Below, in pieces: positions 28,801-38,100 of a stretch of 64,000 bases of DNA. Source of the stretch: Ypsolopha sequella. Taxonomy: Eukaryota > Arthropoda > Insecta > Lepidoptera > Ypsolophidae. Location of the stretch: contig OW204000.1 of assembly GCA_934047225.1 (NCBI GenBank), positions 18,432,001 to 18,496,000 on the forward strand, in the 5' to 3' direction. A program made the translations under genes and the position numbers. Below the pieces are notes generated by a model. That model was not told the origin of the DNA. It saw nothing but the letters and a program-made list of their open reading frames with translations, and did not search any database. Each line of letters opens with the position of its first letter. Position 1 is the first letter of the stretch.

Positions 28801-31800
28801 ATTATTTTGATAGTAAAAATTACGGAATTACTTAAAACGTTACGATAATGTAATACTTAATAGGAATTCAATACAATTCCTAGGAAATTTATAAAATGTC
28901 AAGCTTATTTAGGCCGAACAGAGAAAAAGGCAAAACATAAGGCCGATCAAAAATAAAATAAACAAATAGATAAATCAGCTTGGCATTTTATAAATTTCCT
29001 AGGAATTGTATACAATTTCTAATAGTAGTTTATGCTACAAGGGCGCAAAGGAATAAATTACGAGGACGATATAAAACACGAGCGTAGCGAGTGTTTTAAA
29101 CGTATCCGAGTAATTTATTGCTTTTACGCCCGTGTATCATACTACGTTTTTCAATGCATAGTGTGAGGAAATGAAAACAAATATAATCTTGTGAACTTTA
29201 AATTATAATTGGCTCAAAAGGACTGTATCCAGAGCCGTTAAACAGTGGAAAAAAAAGTATAAAATCTATGGTACACAGGAAAGGCTGCAGGATAGCCAAC
29301 CATTGTAAATAAATAAAAAAAAAATTATAATAATAAAGCCCTAGGGCAAAATAATCGACTTTTTGTTCAGTTTTGATGCATAAAAAGTGGGCCTTTACGA
29401 GCACGTGCATTGAAAATAATATAAATTTACGGTAACATCTATTAAGTACATCATCGTAACGTTTTAAGCAATGCCGTAATTTGCGTAATTTTCAAACTTT
29501 ACAAACCTACAAACTTTTTCAAGGATTTTTCCAACTTTAGGTATATACTGATCCGATTATCCTATCCCTGGTTATCATACCATATGATCTACTGATCATA
29601 CTAAACAAGTTTCCCAAACAAACAAACAAGAAATGTACCTGCTCATATAAAATTAACAGTAGGTTTTCAAAATTTTTAAAACAAATGTAAACATACTTTT
29701 TAAATTCCGTAGTTATGTTGGTTTCATTATAAGATACCCAGTATATACCAATATATACGTCACTTCTTGGCTCCGTCGGAAAAATTAGCAACTCGATTCG
29801 TAGTGGTTGAAATTTCGAACAAAATCATATTAAAATAAAGTTCTTATCAACCCGCACTGCAATATGGCTGTTACGTCAGTCGCTCGCTGCGACTGACAGG
29901 TGCAAAAATAGTGTGTTTTTAATTAATTTCATCTAAAATAAAATCAATTTCCAAGAACTAAGAAAACCATTTCATTTAATATTATGTTGTCTAGAAGTTT
30001 ATAAATTTTTATACAGTTCGGATAAAAACTGTAGCAGTTATATTGTTACAAGTGAACAAAAAATCGAGAAATAAGAGTAAACTTAGAATTTTCTTGCTTC
30101 ACTTCTGTATATCAAAATAAAATTCAGGAAAAACCACATCACTATGTATACGAGTAATCGTACCATGTAGATTACTATGTATTTTTCTTGTATTAAAAAA
30201 AGGCTATAAATACCGTATAAAATGGTTACAAAGTTACTTAGTTCAAGGTCGTTGGCATTGAGAGAAGCCTTAAGTTAATCTCATTCATTTATTGCTGACC
30301 ACTTTCGTAATATCACCCGAGTCTGCCAACAGATTGATCTATTGATATAATTTACAATATCATTGGATTGAAAGGTATAAGTATATTGAGACAATTGAAT
30401 AAGATACAGAAGATAGAGAAAGTATTAAAGCAGTTCCTAGAGATACATGTAATGATTACATTTTCTTAGTTCACATAAAATGCGGGCTCTTGAAGCACCT
30501 GATTAAAATCAAGATAAAAATAAAACATGATAACAAATGACTAATTAACTCTGATGAGTGCTGATAAACTGGAGATAACACTAAACGACCTTGAGAAAAT
30601 AAAATTACTATTACTAATATTAGAGGAAGCAAAAGTGCCTTGCAGCTGCATTCGAGAATCACTAGACCAGCTCTTTCAACTTATAGCAAATTTTAAAAAA
30701 CCTGATGTTTTTTTACATCTATATTATTTAACCCTTACAGGACTGAAAAAAAAAAGAATTATAGTAAAACAATATAAAATGGGACAACATTATGTACATA
30801 TATCCCATGAAATTTAATTTTTAATTTTTTAGATACCTATACAACGTGTAACAGAAAGGTGTAACCATATTTGAAGAGCTTATTCAGTCAATGGTATAGA
30901 ACAACTTTTACTATGGAGCTAATCCTGAAATCTCAAAAAAAAAAATCCGCCCTTCCATACACATCGGCCGAGCGGCATTGCATTTTTCTATGAAACAGTA
31001 AATATTTTTTTTTTTCGTGATACAGGGTTTGTTCCATAGTAAAAGTTGTTCTATACCGTTGACTGAATAAGCTCTTCAAATATGGTTACACCTTTTTGTT
31101 ACACGTTGTATATTGTTTTTGTTCTTCTGTGTTCTCAATTTTTATTGTTGTAATTGTGTATTTTATTACAACTATATTTGCATAGTTTTAATAAAATAAA
31201 CAATATATGTGTTGTTATTATATATTTATTATAGGTATATGTATGATATATATATATTGTTACATATTATATGTTAATAAATATATATTGTGCTATTATT
31301 AAGCTTTATTTATTTTTTTGGTTTACTTATTAATATTAAAACAATAAAAATACGTTTTTACTCGATATATTTCGACTGATAACGGCCCTATACTGGGCCG
31401 AAATATATCGAGTAGAAACGCATTTTTATTGTTTTAATATTAATAAGTGAACCAAAGTTATATATAATAGGTATATATATTGTTATATATGTATAGTCCT
31501 TATTGTTATTTTAATTACAGTGTGTATGCCTTCAATGAAAATAATAGGCTAAGCTGAAAATCGGCTTCTGTGTACAGCAGCTATGTGCCAAACATAGACT
31601 TTTTTGCCTACTTGTAGTTTTTTTTTTTGTCTATGTATTAGGGTAAGAATATTTTGTAAAAGACATATTCAATATTTTTATTTTATTTAAATCGTGGATG
31701 GTATTAACGATGTTTTGTGTTTTCAGATCGAATGCCGATGCGAGGAGCGTATCGCGGAGGAACAGAAACGGTGCCGCGAAGCTATCGCGAGGGTAGAACG

Positions 31801-34128
31801 AGACAGAGACACTCATCTCGCGGCGGTCACCGAGCGACTCAGTGCAGCTGAGTCTGAAGCTTCTGATCTTAAACAAGAGGTTGGTATCGAAGAACATTAC
31901 AGACCAGTGGGTCTACCGCGTAATTCTCATTTTCATCAACATCAACTTGAGATTGAAATTTGACGTGCGTGCGACGACGCCCGCCTAACATGCCATTTCT
32001 TTTGCACGCGTTGAATTTCGCATGCATTTGCTTGAAGTTGATACAAATGAGAATTACGCGGTAGAGCCCCTGCAGCTATGAGAAACGTTTGTACAGCAGT
32101 TATAGTTTCTATCGTCTTCATTAGAATTATAAGTTATTTAGGAACACAGTTATATTCTTGGGGCCACAGATACTGAATAATACTTGGTTAAAATATGTAA
32201 ATGAACATGGTTAAATGAGCTTATTTTAATTCAACGAATTCAGGTTGGCCGACTCCGTGGCGTAGCAGAAACTCTCCGAGCTAACGCTGAAATATCTGCG
32301 CGGGCGCACAAAGAAGCGCAAGAGCAAGTCGGGGAACTAGTCGCGCAACTGAGTGCGGCAAGAGAAAACGAGCGCAGAGAACGAGATGCTGCGGTGACAG
32401 CAACAGAGTTATTGCAACAGGCGAAATTGGAACTTCAAAGGTTAAAGGAAGCGCCACCCCCGCCACCTGACCCGAGGTTGGATGAACTGAGAAAAGAACT
32501 GGCGTTGTTGAGAACACAGAACAAAAGTGAGTTTATTAACCAACCTTAATTTTATACCTTCCCGGGACGTTGCATTTTTGATTTCTTCTCTCTGTAAGCG
32601 TTAAAATATAATTATTTTATTAGGCGAAGATAAGTTTGTATAATGTTATGTGTTAAGCTTATGCTATGACTATAAAATATTTTGTGATGGCGTAATTTTC
32701 TACCTATAAAGCAATACGTAAACTAACCTTTATGGAACTCATTAACATTTAATACCTGCCTACTTAATGTTTACTTTCATGTAGGCATTTGTTTATTTCT
32801 GAAATGTTATATCCAAAACTTATTAGACATAGACGGTGTTACTACAAAACGGTGTTTAACTTTAGACAGTGTTTAAATCTGTTGTTGTCACCTTTTCTTT
32901 CATATTGTAAAAAAGTGACAGCAACAGATTTAAACACTGTCAAAAGTTAAACATCGCTTAAACACCCTTTCGTAGTAACACAGATAATTTTTACTTTTAT
33001 TATTCTACAAAGCCAATATATTTCTTTAAATTAGTACATCAAAGCAATAATAATTGATTTGAATTTTCAGCTCTAAGTGAAGCACAAGAAGAGCTTCAAG
33101 CTCAGATCCTTACGCGAGGAGTGGAGGAAGGTCGCAGTCTGCTGGACGGAGTCAGCGGGCCCCTAGTTGCTACTAACTCCTTAGCACATGAGCTGTCACA
33201 GATGAGTGATGACGAGGTAAATAGTTAACAAACCCTTTGCTTAACGAATTAGACTTTCAAGGGGCATCCATACCACCAAAAGTAATTGGGAAACCTTGGC
33301 AAAGAATATATCACTAAATAGTTCTGCTTATTCATTTTAAACATCAATACAATTAACATTATATATTTTACTGATTATTTTATTGTACTTTTACATTAAT
33401 TTTGTCGATGCTTGCTTTTAAGTCTCGATACTCGTAACTTGCCATTATACCTTTTTGTATACGTTTTTGCAGCTCGATGGTAACGATACACAATCAGATC
33501 TCAGCATAGAGTTAGAAAAGGTACGGATATTTTCTAACTTTGCATGGTTGTGCCTTGAGTAGGTCTCGCTAACTATCGCATGCTTAGTCTGAATTCCTGC
33601 CTGTCTTCCATACTGCTAACGACTTTATTCATGGGAAGTTGTACCTTTTCAAACTTTATGGACACAACATTCGCACCTATATCATAATTTGTTTTATTAA
33701 CAGCATTTTTCATTTTATCATTTTGTTGTACATGCATATATACGTATTATATTTATTCTCACTCTCCGTTAACATATATACTTGTATTAATACGGATAAT
33801 AAAATATATCTAGCTACTTGTATTAATACGGACAATAAAATATATCTAGTAACAAACTAACATGAATGCTTTCATTTAGGCTACAATATTCTTGAACATC
33901 ACAGGAGTTGTGTAAATAAGTTTTAGCGTGTAGAGAAGAATTGGTGTAACAATTTTATTAATTTTGATATATTTTCAATTTCAGTTGCAAAAAGCTTTAA
34001 AAGAACAGCAAGATGTGAATGTTCAACTTAGGAACTACATCGATGGCATTTTGCTGGCAATTGTAGAGAACTACCCACAGCTACTGGAAGTGAAGTATCA
34101 GAAGCCTCCTACAAACTTGAAATCATAA
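4814..34128 (+). CDS. nuf: nuclear fallout / Rab11-FIP3/4 family (5' end outside window)
   Basis: Effector of Rab11 on recycling endosomes; in flies Nuf drives membrane delivery during cellularisation and cytokinesis. Coding exons seen: 4814-4852, 5202-5319, 28525-28659, 31727-31879, 32244-32526, 33071-33216, 33473-33520, 33985-34128, all with AG/GT borders and matching phases. Long-form exons give RSSSFNSSG and an acidic stretch ([12 protein letters not shown]), matching the region before the coiled coil in FIP4. Exons from 28525 to 33520 encode a charged heptad-rich coiled coil ([26 protein letters not shown]). The last exon ends in the Rab11-binding helix ([23 protein letters not shown] in the genome; key residues Y, I, I, P, L). 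5' exons, including any EF-hands, lie left of the window. The 23 kb intron after 5319 is full of repeats and contains the alternative first exon at 16161. Identification is by memory of the family; confidence is high because the terminal domain is diagnostic. Confidence 0.92.
5522..5929. mobile_element. TTAA-type MITE, family A relative
   Basis: Ends GGCGATACC / CGTATCGCC with TTAA at 5930-5933 on the right; interior matches 1909-2327 and partly 57-654 (CACTGAGGGTTTTTTCGCAT). Confidence 0.6.
6190..6520 (+). repeat. dispersed repeat F
   Basis: Matches 10629-11215 without the insertion found there (TTTGGACTTACGTGTTTCAA, TGAAATTGCCGAAATTTTC) and the inverted copy at 3168-3500. Confidence 0.6.
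6521..10628. other. nuf intron, no gene seen
   Basis: Four kilobases of AT-rich intron. A short GC-rich patch at 7140-7200 (GTAACGGCCGCCGGAAACGA) stands out and could be regulatory or a lost exon. Short open frames at 6590-7500 lack any recognisable domain. Confidence 0.35.
10629..11400 (+). repeat. dispersed repeat F interrupted by a LINE tail
   Basis: Compared with the uninterrupted copy at 6190, this one carries 10661-10919 as an insert ending TAAACTTATTATTATTACTA, i.e. a 5'-truncated non-LTR element 3' end with an ATT-type tail. Confidence 0.6.
11545..12137 (+). pseudogene. LINE reverse-transcriptase C-terminus split by a MITE fragment
   Basis: 11545-11657 encodes [20 protein letters not shown] then YGNSF, and 12040-12126 resumes [20 protein letters not shown]. 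In the related copy at 27792-28001 these two blocks are contiguous. The intervening 11658-12040 is a piece of MITE family A (same as 240-630), creating a false chimeric frame. Confidence 0.7.
12138..12504 (+). repeat. LINE 3' UTR
   Basis: Very AT-rich sequence directly after the LINE stop codon, matched in reverse by 23085-23384 (CACGTGTATGATTACT, ACAGTTTATGTTCGTGTTTC). Confidence 0.55.
12505..12900 (+). repeat. dispersed repeat G, copy 1
   Basis: Nearly identical to 29022-29415 (TAGTAGTTTATGCTACAAGG, ACGAGCGTAGCGAGTGTTTT, AAATAATCGACTTTTTGTTC). The head is an inverted repeat (GGGCGCAAAGGAATAAATTA with TAATTTATTGCTTTTACGCC). Confidence 0.7.
13034..13158 (+). mobile_element. MITE family E, right end truncated
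   Basis: Begins ATCGATTCGGTGTAACACG and contains GACAGGACTAAACTTAA and AGACAAAGAC-type inner arms; loses the outer right arm after GGTTAGTCCTGAT. Full copies at 18312 and 53047. Confidence 0.6.
13159..15439. other. nuf intron, no gene seen
   Basis: AT-rich intron with short frames only (e.g. a hydrophobic 81-codon frame at 14219 with no domain). A 22 bp direct repeat of ATTAAACTAGATTGAAGCACC-like sequence occurs near 13208-13258. Confidence 0.35.
15440..16160 (+). promoter_or_regulatory. probable promoter and 5' UTR of the short nuf isoform
   Basis: The segment 15440-15600 is unusually GC- and CpG-rich for this window (runs such as GGCGCGCGCCCG and CCGCGCGCCGCG) and lies 0.6 kb ahead of the alternative ATG at 16161. 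The rest up to the ATG has no open frame and would be 5' UTR. No TATA box or initiator can be assigned with confidence. Confidence 0.4.
16161..16436 (+). CDS. nuf: alternative first coding exon of nuf (short isoform)
   Basis: An ATG-started open frame of 92 codons ends at a good donor (CAA|GTGAGA) in phase 0, so it splices cleanly onto the shared exon at 28525, which is also the phase-0 partner of the long-form exon ending at 5319. The peptide begins [20 protein letters not shown], is acidic, and has an ITEDLF motif that resembles the STEDLF segment before the FIP coiled coil. The resulting short protein would be 394 residues: this N-terminus plus the coiled coil and Rab11-binding domain. GC content and codon use differ sharply from surrounding intron. 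The in-frame upstream sequence has stops, supporting a true start. That it is an independent start site, not a cassette exon, is inference from the GC-rich region just upstream. Confidence 0.75.
16437..18311. other. nuf intron, nothing recognised
   Basis: AT-rich intron; short frames at 16733, 16956 and 17380 show no domain. Confidence 0.35.
18312..18462. mobile_element. MITE family E, complete copy
   Basis: Inverted ends TGTCGATTCGGCGTAGCACG / CGTGTTACACCGAATCGACA and inner arms around a short loop. Confidence 0.7.
18463..19483. other. nuf intron, nothing recognised
   Basis: AT-rich intron with no matchable repeat or domain. Confidence 0.3.
19484..19703. mobile_element. MITE family B2, left end truncated
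   Basis: Contains TTCAGTCAATGGTATAGAAC, CGGCCGAAATGTATGGAAGG and ends GGTTACACCTTTCTGTTACA. Complete copies at 30841 and 39484 carry the same end in inverted form. Confidence 0.65.
19704..19981. mobile_element. palindromic MITE family C, abutting family B2
   Basis: Arms ATCGTCCAAATTCATACT (19724) and inverted partner (19925) with inner TTCGACT(C/T)...GAAGTCGAAATTTC; whole element folds on a short loop at about 19835-19845. It starts within the terminal TATA of the neighbouring MITE. Confidence 0.7.
19982..23084. other. nuf intron, no gene seen
   Basis: Three kilobases of intron. A patch at 22750-22895 is less AT-rich (GGTTCCACCCGCGTTTACCG...CACACCGTCCCACTCCCACC) and could be an old element fragment; I assign nothing. 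Confidence 0.35.
23085..23384 (-). repeat. LINE 3' UTR copy, minus strand
   Basis: Reverse complement of 12138-12530 (ACAGAAACACGGACACAAAC, AATCATACACGTGCAC). No ORF portion survives upstream. Confidence 0.55.
23387..23558. mobile_element. palindromic MITE (family H), copy 2
   Basis: Matches 3590-3757: AGTCGATTCTGCTTTAATTT at the left and TTGACAGCACTAAAATTAAA...GGCTTTA at the right. Confidence 0.65.
23559..24465. other. nuf intron, nothing recognised
   Basis: AT-rich intron without matchable repeats. Confidence 0.3.
24466..24905 (+). repeat. dispersed repeat I, copy 2
   Basis: Same-orientation copy of 3882-4312, with a few small indels. Flanks differ, which marks the unit's borders. Confidence 0.65.
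24906..25861. other. nuf intron, nothing recognised
   Basis: AT-rich sequence; a small palindromic patch CCCTAGGTATACCTACCCTAGG lies near 25128-25149. Confidence 0.3.
25862..26940 (-). pseudogene. mariner transposase, disrupted by a frameshift
   Basis: A second, different mariner transposase. N-terminal part: [15 protein letters not shown], helix-turn-helix, DDPRSGRP; C-terminal part: [43 protein letters not shown] with the three catalytic aspartates and the WVPRML box. The two halves are in different frames, joined at a nine-T run (26670-26678 on plus, poly-A in the coding sense). Apart from that the 340-residue protein reads through to [14 protein letters not shown] could not find terminal inverted repeats or a TA duplication, so element ends are not given. 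Confidence 0.85.
27089..27788 (-). mobile_element. 700 bp TA-flanked element keeping the end of a transposase gene
   Basis: Inverted ends CAGTAGCCGTCAATAGAAAT / CAGTCGCCGTCAATAGAAAT extend for about 35 bases and are bounded by TA (27087-27088 and 27789-27790). On the minus strand a 58-codon open stretch ending at 27209 reads [12 protein letters not shown] ... [18 protein letters not shown], an acidic C-terminal tail such as is common in pogo/Tc1-type transposases. This is probably an internally deleted copy; the catalytic part is gone. Confidence 0.55.
27792..28001 (-). pseudogene. LINE reverse-transcriptase C-terminus
   Basis: Minus-strand frame [46 protein letters not shown], the usual end of a jockey/CR1-like ORF2. 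Same family as 11545-12137. The rest is absent. Confidence 0.65.
27988..28162. mobile_element. palindromic MITE
   Basis: Arms of about 75 bp (ATTTAAAAACAAAAAATC... TAAATTAATGTTGAATG and complement) around a 21 bp loop at 28063-28083. Confidence 0.65.
28160..28270 (+). pseudogene. RTE-type LINE C-terminal fragment
   Basis: Frame [20 protein letters not shown] then stop, the hallmark C-terminus of a LINE family abundant in Lepidoptera, followed by a GATGGATGG tail. Confidence 0.7.
28218..28520 (+). repeat. tandem duplication of LINE tail plus intron end
   Basis: Two copies (28218-28368, 28369-28515) of about 150 bp, nearly identical from GCGAAATATTGGGGAGGCCT to ATATGCTGTTAATC. The second runs into the acceptor of the nuf exon at 28525; the first lacks the TTGTCTCCAG. 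Confidence 0.8.
28718..29571. mobile_element. outer MITE containing nested elements
   Basis: Outer inverted ends GGGATAGGATAATCGG (28718) and complement (29556-29571), next shell ACTTAAAACGTTACGATAAT / ATCGTAACGTTTTAAG, next shell TTCCTAGGAAATTTATAAAA / complement at 28980-29012, then repeat G at 29022-29415. Confidence 0.65.
29022..29415 (+). repeat. dispersed repeat G, copy 2
   Basis: Near-identical to 12505-12900, inserted inside the nested MITE cluster. Confidence 0.7.
29572..30840. other. nuf intron with one unassigned ORF
   Basis: Mostly AT-rich. An 87-codon plus-strand frame at 30554-30817 ([20 protein letters not shown] ... [16 protein letters not shown]) looks helical but I recognise no family and see no promoter or splice context. 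Confidence 0.3.
30841..31113. mobile_element. MITE family B2, complete copy
   Basis: Inverted ends CAACGTGTAACAGAAAGGTG / CACCTTTTTGTTACACGTTG with inner GAAGAGCTTATTCAGTCAAT arms. Confidence 0.75.
31319..31457. mobile_element. short palindromic element
   Basis: Arms TTGGTTTACTTATTAATATT...TACTCGATATATTTCG and complement, loop TATACTG near 31390. Confidence 0.65.
31910..32066. mobile_element. palindromic MITE in a nuf intron
   Basis: Ends TCTACCGCGTAATTCTCATT and complement AATGAGAATTACGCGGTAGA, inner ATCAACTT arms. Confidence 0.65.
32838..32985. mobile_element. palindromic MITE in a nuf intron
   Basis: Arms GGTGTTACTACAAAACGGTG, CAGTGTTTAAATCTGTTG and imperfect complements around TTTCTTTCATATTG. 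Confidence 0.65.
33775..33852 (+). repeat. two-copy tandem repeat
   Basis: A 38 bp unit (ACTTGTATTAATACGGATAA + TAAAATATATCTAG) occurs twice in the last-but-one nuf intron. Confidence 0.6.
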
Positions 34129-34613
34129 CAGTAATTTAATTGATTTGAGTTAATTTAGAATGAGTTTTTTGGTTTAAGAAGGAATGGAAAAATATGCTGT
34201 TAAACTTAAATTATACCCATAATTTCCGAGATTTTTTGTTATTATCTACTTATTGAATGTTATCGCTGTGATAGATAGAAGAGAACAAAATGATATTGAC
34301 GTTGAATTAAAAAGTAGAAGAATTAATGAATTTACATAAAATTGTAATAGTTGTGATAGAAATTGTTATTTCTGAGTTTAAAGATGTTTAATTTATCGAA
34401 ATTTTATAAGATGTACCTTCAAAAGTTCCAGATTTCAAACGCAAGAGTTAATAACATTGTAAATATGTATCTTAGCAAACTATAAATTTAGTTTTATGTT
34501 GTAAGTAAGTATGATAACTAATTTTAAAAACCCTAGGGTCTATCTAGTACTGTGTCAAATATTTTATATAAAAAATATTGATTCAGCATGGATCCCTTGT
34601 AGGTTTAGGTAAC

Positions 34614-34619
34614 AATAAA
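34614..34619 (+). terminator. nuf poly(A) signal
   Basis: An AATAAA hexamer lies 486 bases after the nuf stop codon in AT-rich 3' UTR; transcription converges with the FBF1-like gene, whose stop is at 35110 on the other strand. Confidence 0.5.
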
Positions 34620-35067
34620 GTATATTTAATTTTAGAAGATCTGTGCAAATTAAATGATTTTAATATCTTAAGGCCAGGCCGTCCATAAGAAGATATTACT
34701 TAACGTTAATATTAAAATATTAAGCAATTTTTATGAAAGACTGGACTGAGTTTATAATTTTGGGTGCATACATATATTACTTAGCGACTACAAAATATAC
34801 AATAGATACCTACTTGAAATTCTAAAGCCATTGAGATAGCATGTGTGTATTTCTTATTCCTATCTAGGACTTGCATACTTAAGTCTACCTATAAGAAGAA
34901 TGTACCTATATTTTTACAATGAGATATATTTAAATATGATATCATAATAGTTAGCGATATTAGTTATTTTGTGTAAATTTTGATAACATTTGATGGAAAT
35001 GTAATGAATGATGTTCTGCTATAACAGTCATGAAAGTAAATTAACCAATTCCAATATAATTCAGTCT

Positions 35068-35073
35068 TTTATT
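35068..35073 (-). terminator. FBF1-like poly(A) signal
   Basis: AATAAA on the minus strand (TTTATT on plus) lies 37 bases beyond the stop codon at 35110. The two convergent 3' ends (nuf and this gene) are separated by roughly 450 bases. Confidence 0.5.
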
Positions 35074-35109
35074 TAGTTGTTAAATCTTATTTTATCAATA
35101 CTTAATACC

Positions 35110-38100
35110 TTATTCTTCATTCGTTTCTGCATAGCCATGTTCGTCAATAACATCATTATTTTTATTTTGTTCCAAATTACTTATGACTTGCTGGACGTCC
35201 AATCGAAGCATCATGAGCTTGGGATCCATATAATCCTTTAAAACAACAAAGCAACGTTAAAATAGCAACGTCAAACTAGTAATATCAATTACTATAGTTA
35301 CAGTAATAAAAACCTTGAAAGGACTAGCTACTTCTCTTTGTATTGATTCAAATGTGTCATCTATTAACTCGTTATCAGTTCCATGATGATGACCAACATC
35401 ACTAGTTGCAATATTAACAGTATGCTTGAGGCCAAAATTTCGTCCCAGAAGATGTGCCATTTCTGACTCCACAGCCTTCATGGCAGAATTAATGTTTGCA
35501 CCACCATAATCTCTACTAACAGGCACATTAAGAAACGATGCAGGCAATGCGTACGTAGGCTCGTAAGTTGAATATTCAGGCATATTCGTAGATTTGCATA
35601 AGGAACACTGCTGTCTGCTTTCAATTTGTTTTCTTTCGTTGTGTATATTAAGCCTTTCTCTAGAAAGTGCTACTTTTTCTTTGGCTATCTGTTTTTCTCT
35701 GGAGTTTAAGGATACGACATGCTCTTGTATGCGGCGAATTCTCTCCTCATATTTTCTTTCTATGAATTCTGCCTCTGAATATTTTTTGTCTGCTTGAGAT
35801 TGCTTTTCCACTGCTGCTTTAGCTAATAAATCTAGATCACGACTCCTGAAACAATTCAAAGCTATTAGTCAAATTCACTGTTTAATTTTATATAAGACAG
35901 TAGTAATAAACGTACTTGGCCAAAATTCTTTGTTCTTCCATATGCGTCTGCTGTTTCTCCATATTCAACTTTGATCTCTGTTCGTTAACTTCTTCCAACT
36001 GAGCCTGCAGTTCAGCTTTCATTTTCTGTCAAAGTTAAAACACTTTAAATTATAGTTAGAATTCTAGTTAGTACAAACGTTATTCTGTTATAGCTTCCGG
36101 TATTACTTCTAATTCTTGTCTCAGGTTCAATATAGCAGATTTTTCTTTAGCTACCGCTAAACTATCTTTTTGTGATTTTGATTTTTCTTCATCTATCCTT
36201 GAAATTTTCTCTTGGTATTCTTTTTGAATATCTTCTTTTATCATCTGCAACAATTATTTTAAACATGATATTCAACGGTAGGACATGGATACGGATCAAA
36301 ATATTATCCATAGAATTTTGCCTCACCTCTGGCCTTGAATGCATTTATTTCGCACGTATTCTTCGTACTCGGTTAATTTCAACATAAAATTTGCCGTACG
36401 ACGGAAGAAAGAACTTAAACTTAGACACTCCGAAATATGAATATTAATTAGGTAGGTTTTACACACCTTTATTTCTTCGTCCTGCTTTTTCAGAACATTC
36501 TTAGCAAACTCCGTCTGTTTGCTGAAGGTAGCCTTTTCAAATTCAAATTCCATCCTTTTTTGTTTAAATGTTGCTGAATCCTCTTCGATCAACTGAAAAT
36601 CACAGTACTTTATGCAATACTATTTGTGAATAAGCACGACCTAAGTCCACATAATAGTATTATAAGTAAAAATATCGGATGATTTACCGATGTCATCTGC
36701 CTCAACCTGCTTTCGAGTAGTTTGACCATTTCCCTGCTCTCATGTTTTTCGGTTTCGAAGTTTTCACGATCTTTCTTCAATTGCTGCAACATATCTGCAA
36801 ATATTGAAACGTGTTAAATGTCTTTATCCACCCTCTACTTATCACCTAGTTTGTTTTATATGCGTTATTATTTGAATGAACACCGTTTATCTGTGTCTCT
36901 CTCGCTTGTAAGCTTCTATCGTTTTCTTTATGGGTTTTCTCAGCTATGGATTGTACTTTATCAACCAATAGCTGAAATTGAGTTTTGCTCTCTTTCACAT
37001 CAGACACTAATTCTATCAAATTGGATGAAAACCCCGTTGAATCTTGAATAAGCACTTGCTCTTGTTTAACAGCATTCCTGAAAAGATAAGCTTTAAATTT
37101 TTATAAATAATTTTAGGACAAAAATAAAAACAACAATTATTTACTTTTTTGATTAATTTTAGTCTTCAAGCTGTAGCATACGCAATATAATAATAAATAA
37201 ATAAATAAAATAATAACAATTTTAATTTTGCTGTTCTTACTTTATGTTCTCCATTAGCGCTGCATGATGTTCTTGTAGTATCTTTACATTTTCTAAATGC
37301 TGTTGTCTTAGCATTTCATTTTCAGTCTTTTGCCTGTTCGTTATTGCGTCCAAATTCTCTTCTGTAAGCTTCTTGTGCAATTGATGATGTTCTTCTAACC
37401 AATGAATTTTTTCTGTATAGAATTTCACAACTTTGTCACTTTCTTCTTTCATCCTCTCCTCCGATTGGTTGAGTGAAATTTCTAAGAAGGCCAATTGACG
37501 TCTGAAAATAACATATTTTTTATGTAAACCAAGTATTTTAGGGTCTGTACTCGTACCTAAAGACCATTACGATGAGACTTCGTTGTCCGTCCATCTATGC
37601 GTGCCTCATAACTTTTAAACCGTTAAAGATAAAGAATTGAAACATAGCAAAAAAATAGATAAAAATAAAAAAATAGACAAACGAGGTCAAGGTATTAGAA
37701 CACCCAGGAAACACAAATTGAAATTCTCATACATTTAGTATGGAATAAAGTTTGAATTGCTATTACACAAAACGTGCCAGTTGAGCCGTGGCCGACGACC
37801 GGGCCTATTATGTATCTTTAGTTGCCATCTGGACTGGGTGCCTATCATCAAAAACATAGATAAACTGTTGAATTCCGATTATGTACATATCCATGTTCAC
37901 ACTTGAAGTGAGGACACAGTTCGTAAATAGTTCAATACCCACTAAAGGCAATTTTGAAATTTCAGTTTTTATCTATGTTTTTGATGATAGGCACCCAGTC
38001 CAGTTGCCAACCAGAGATACAGAATAGGGGGGCAGGTGTTTTTGAAGCTACTAAAGGTCGGCCTTATTAAAGTGGATTATATTGTAAGATAGGTTTGTTT

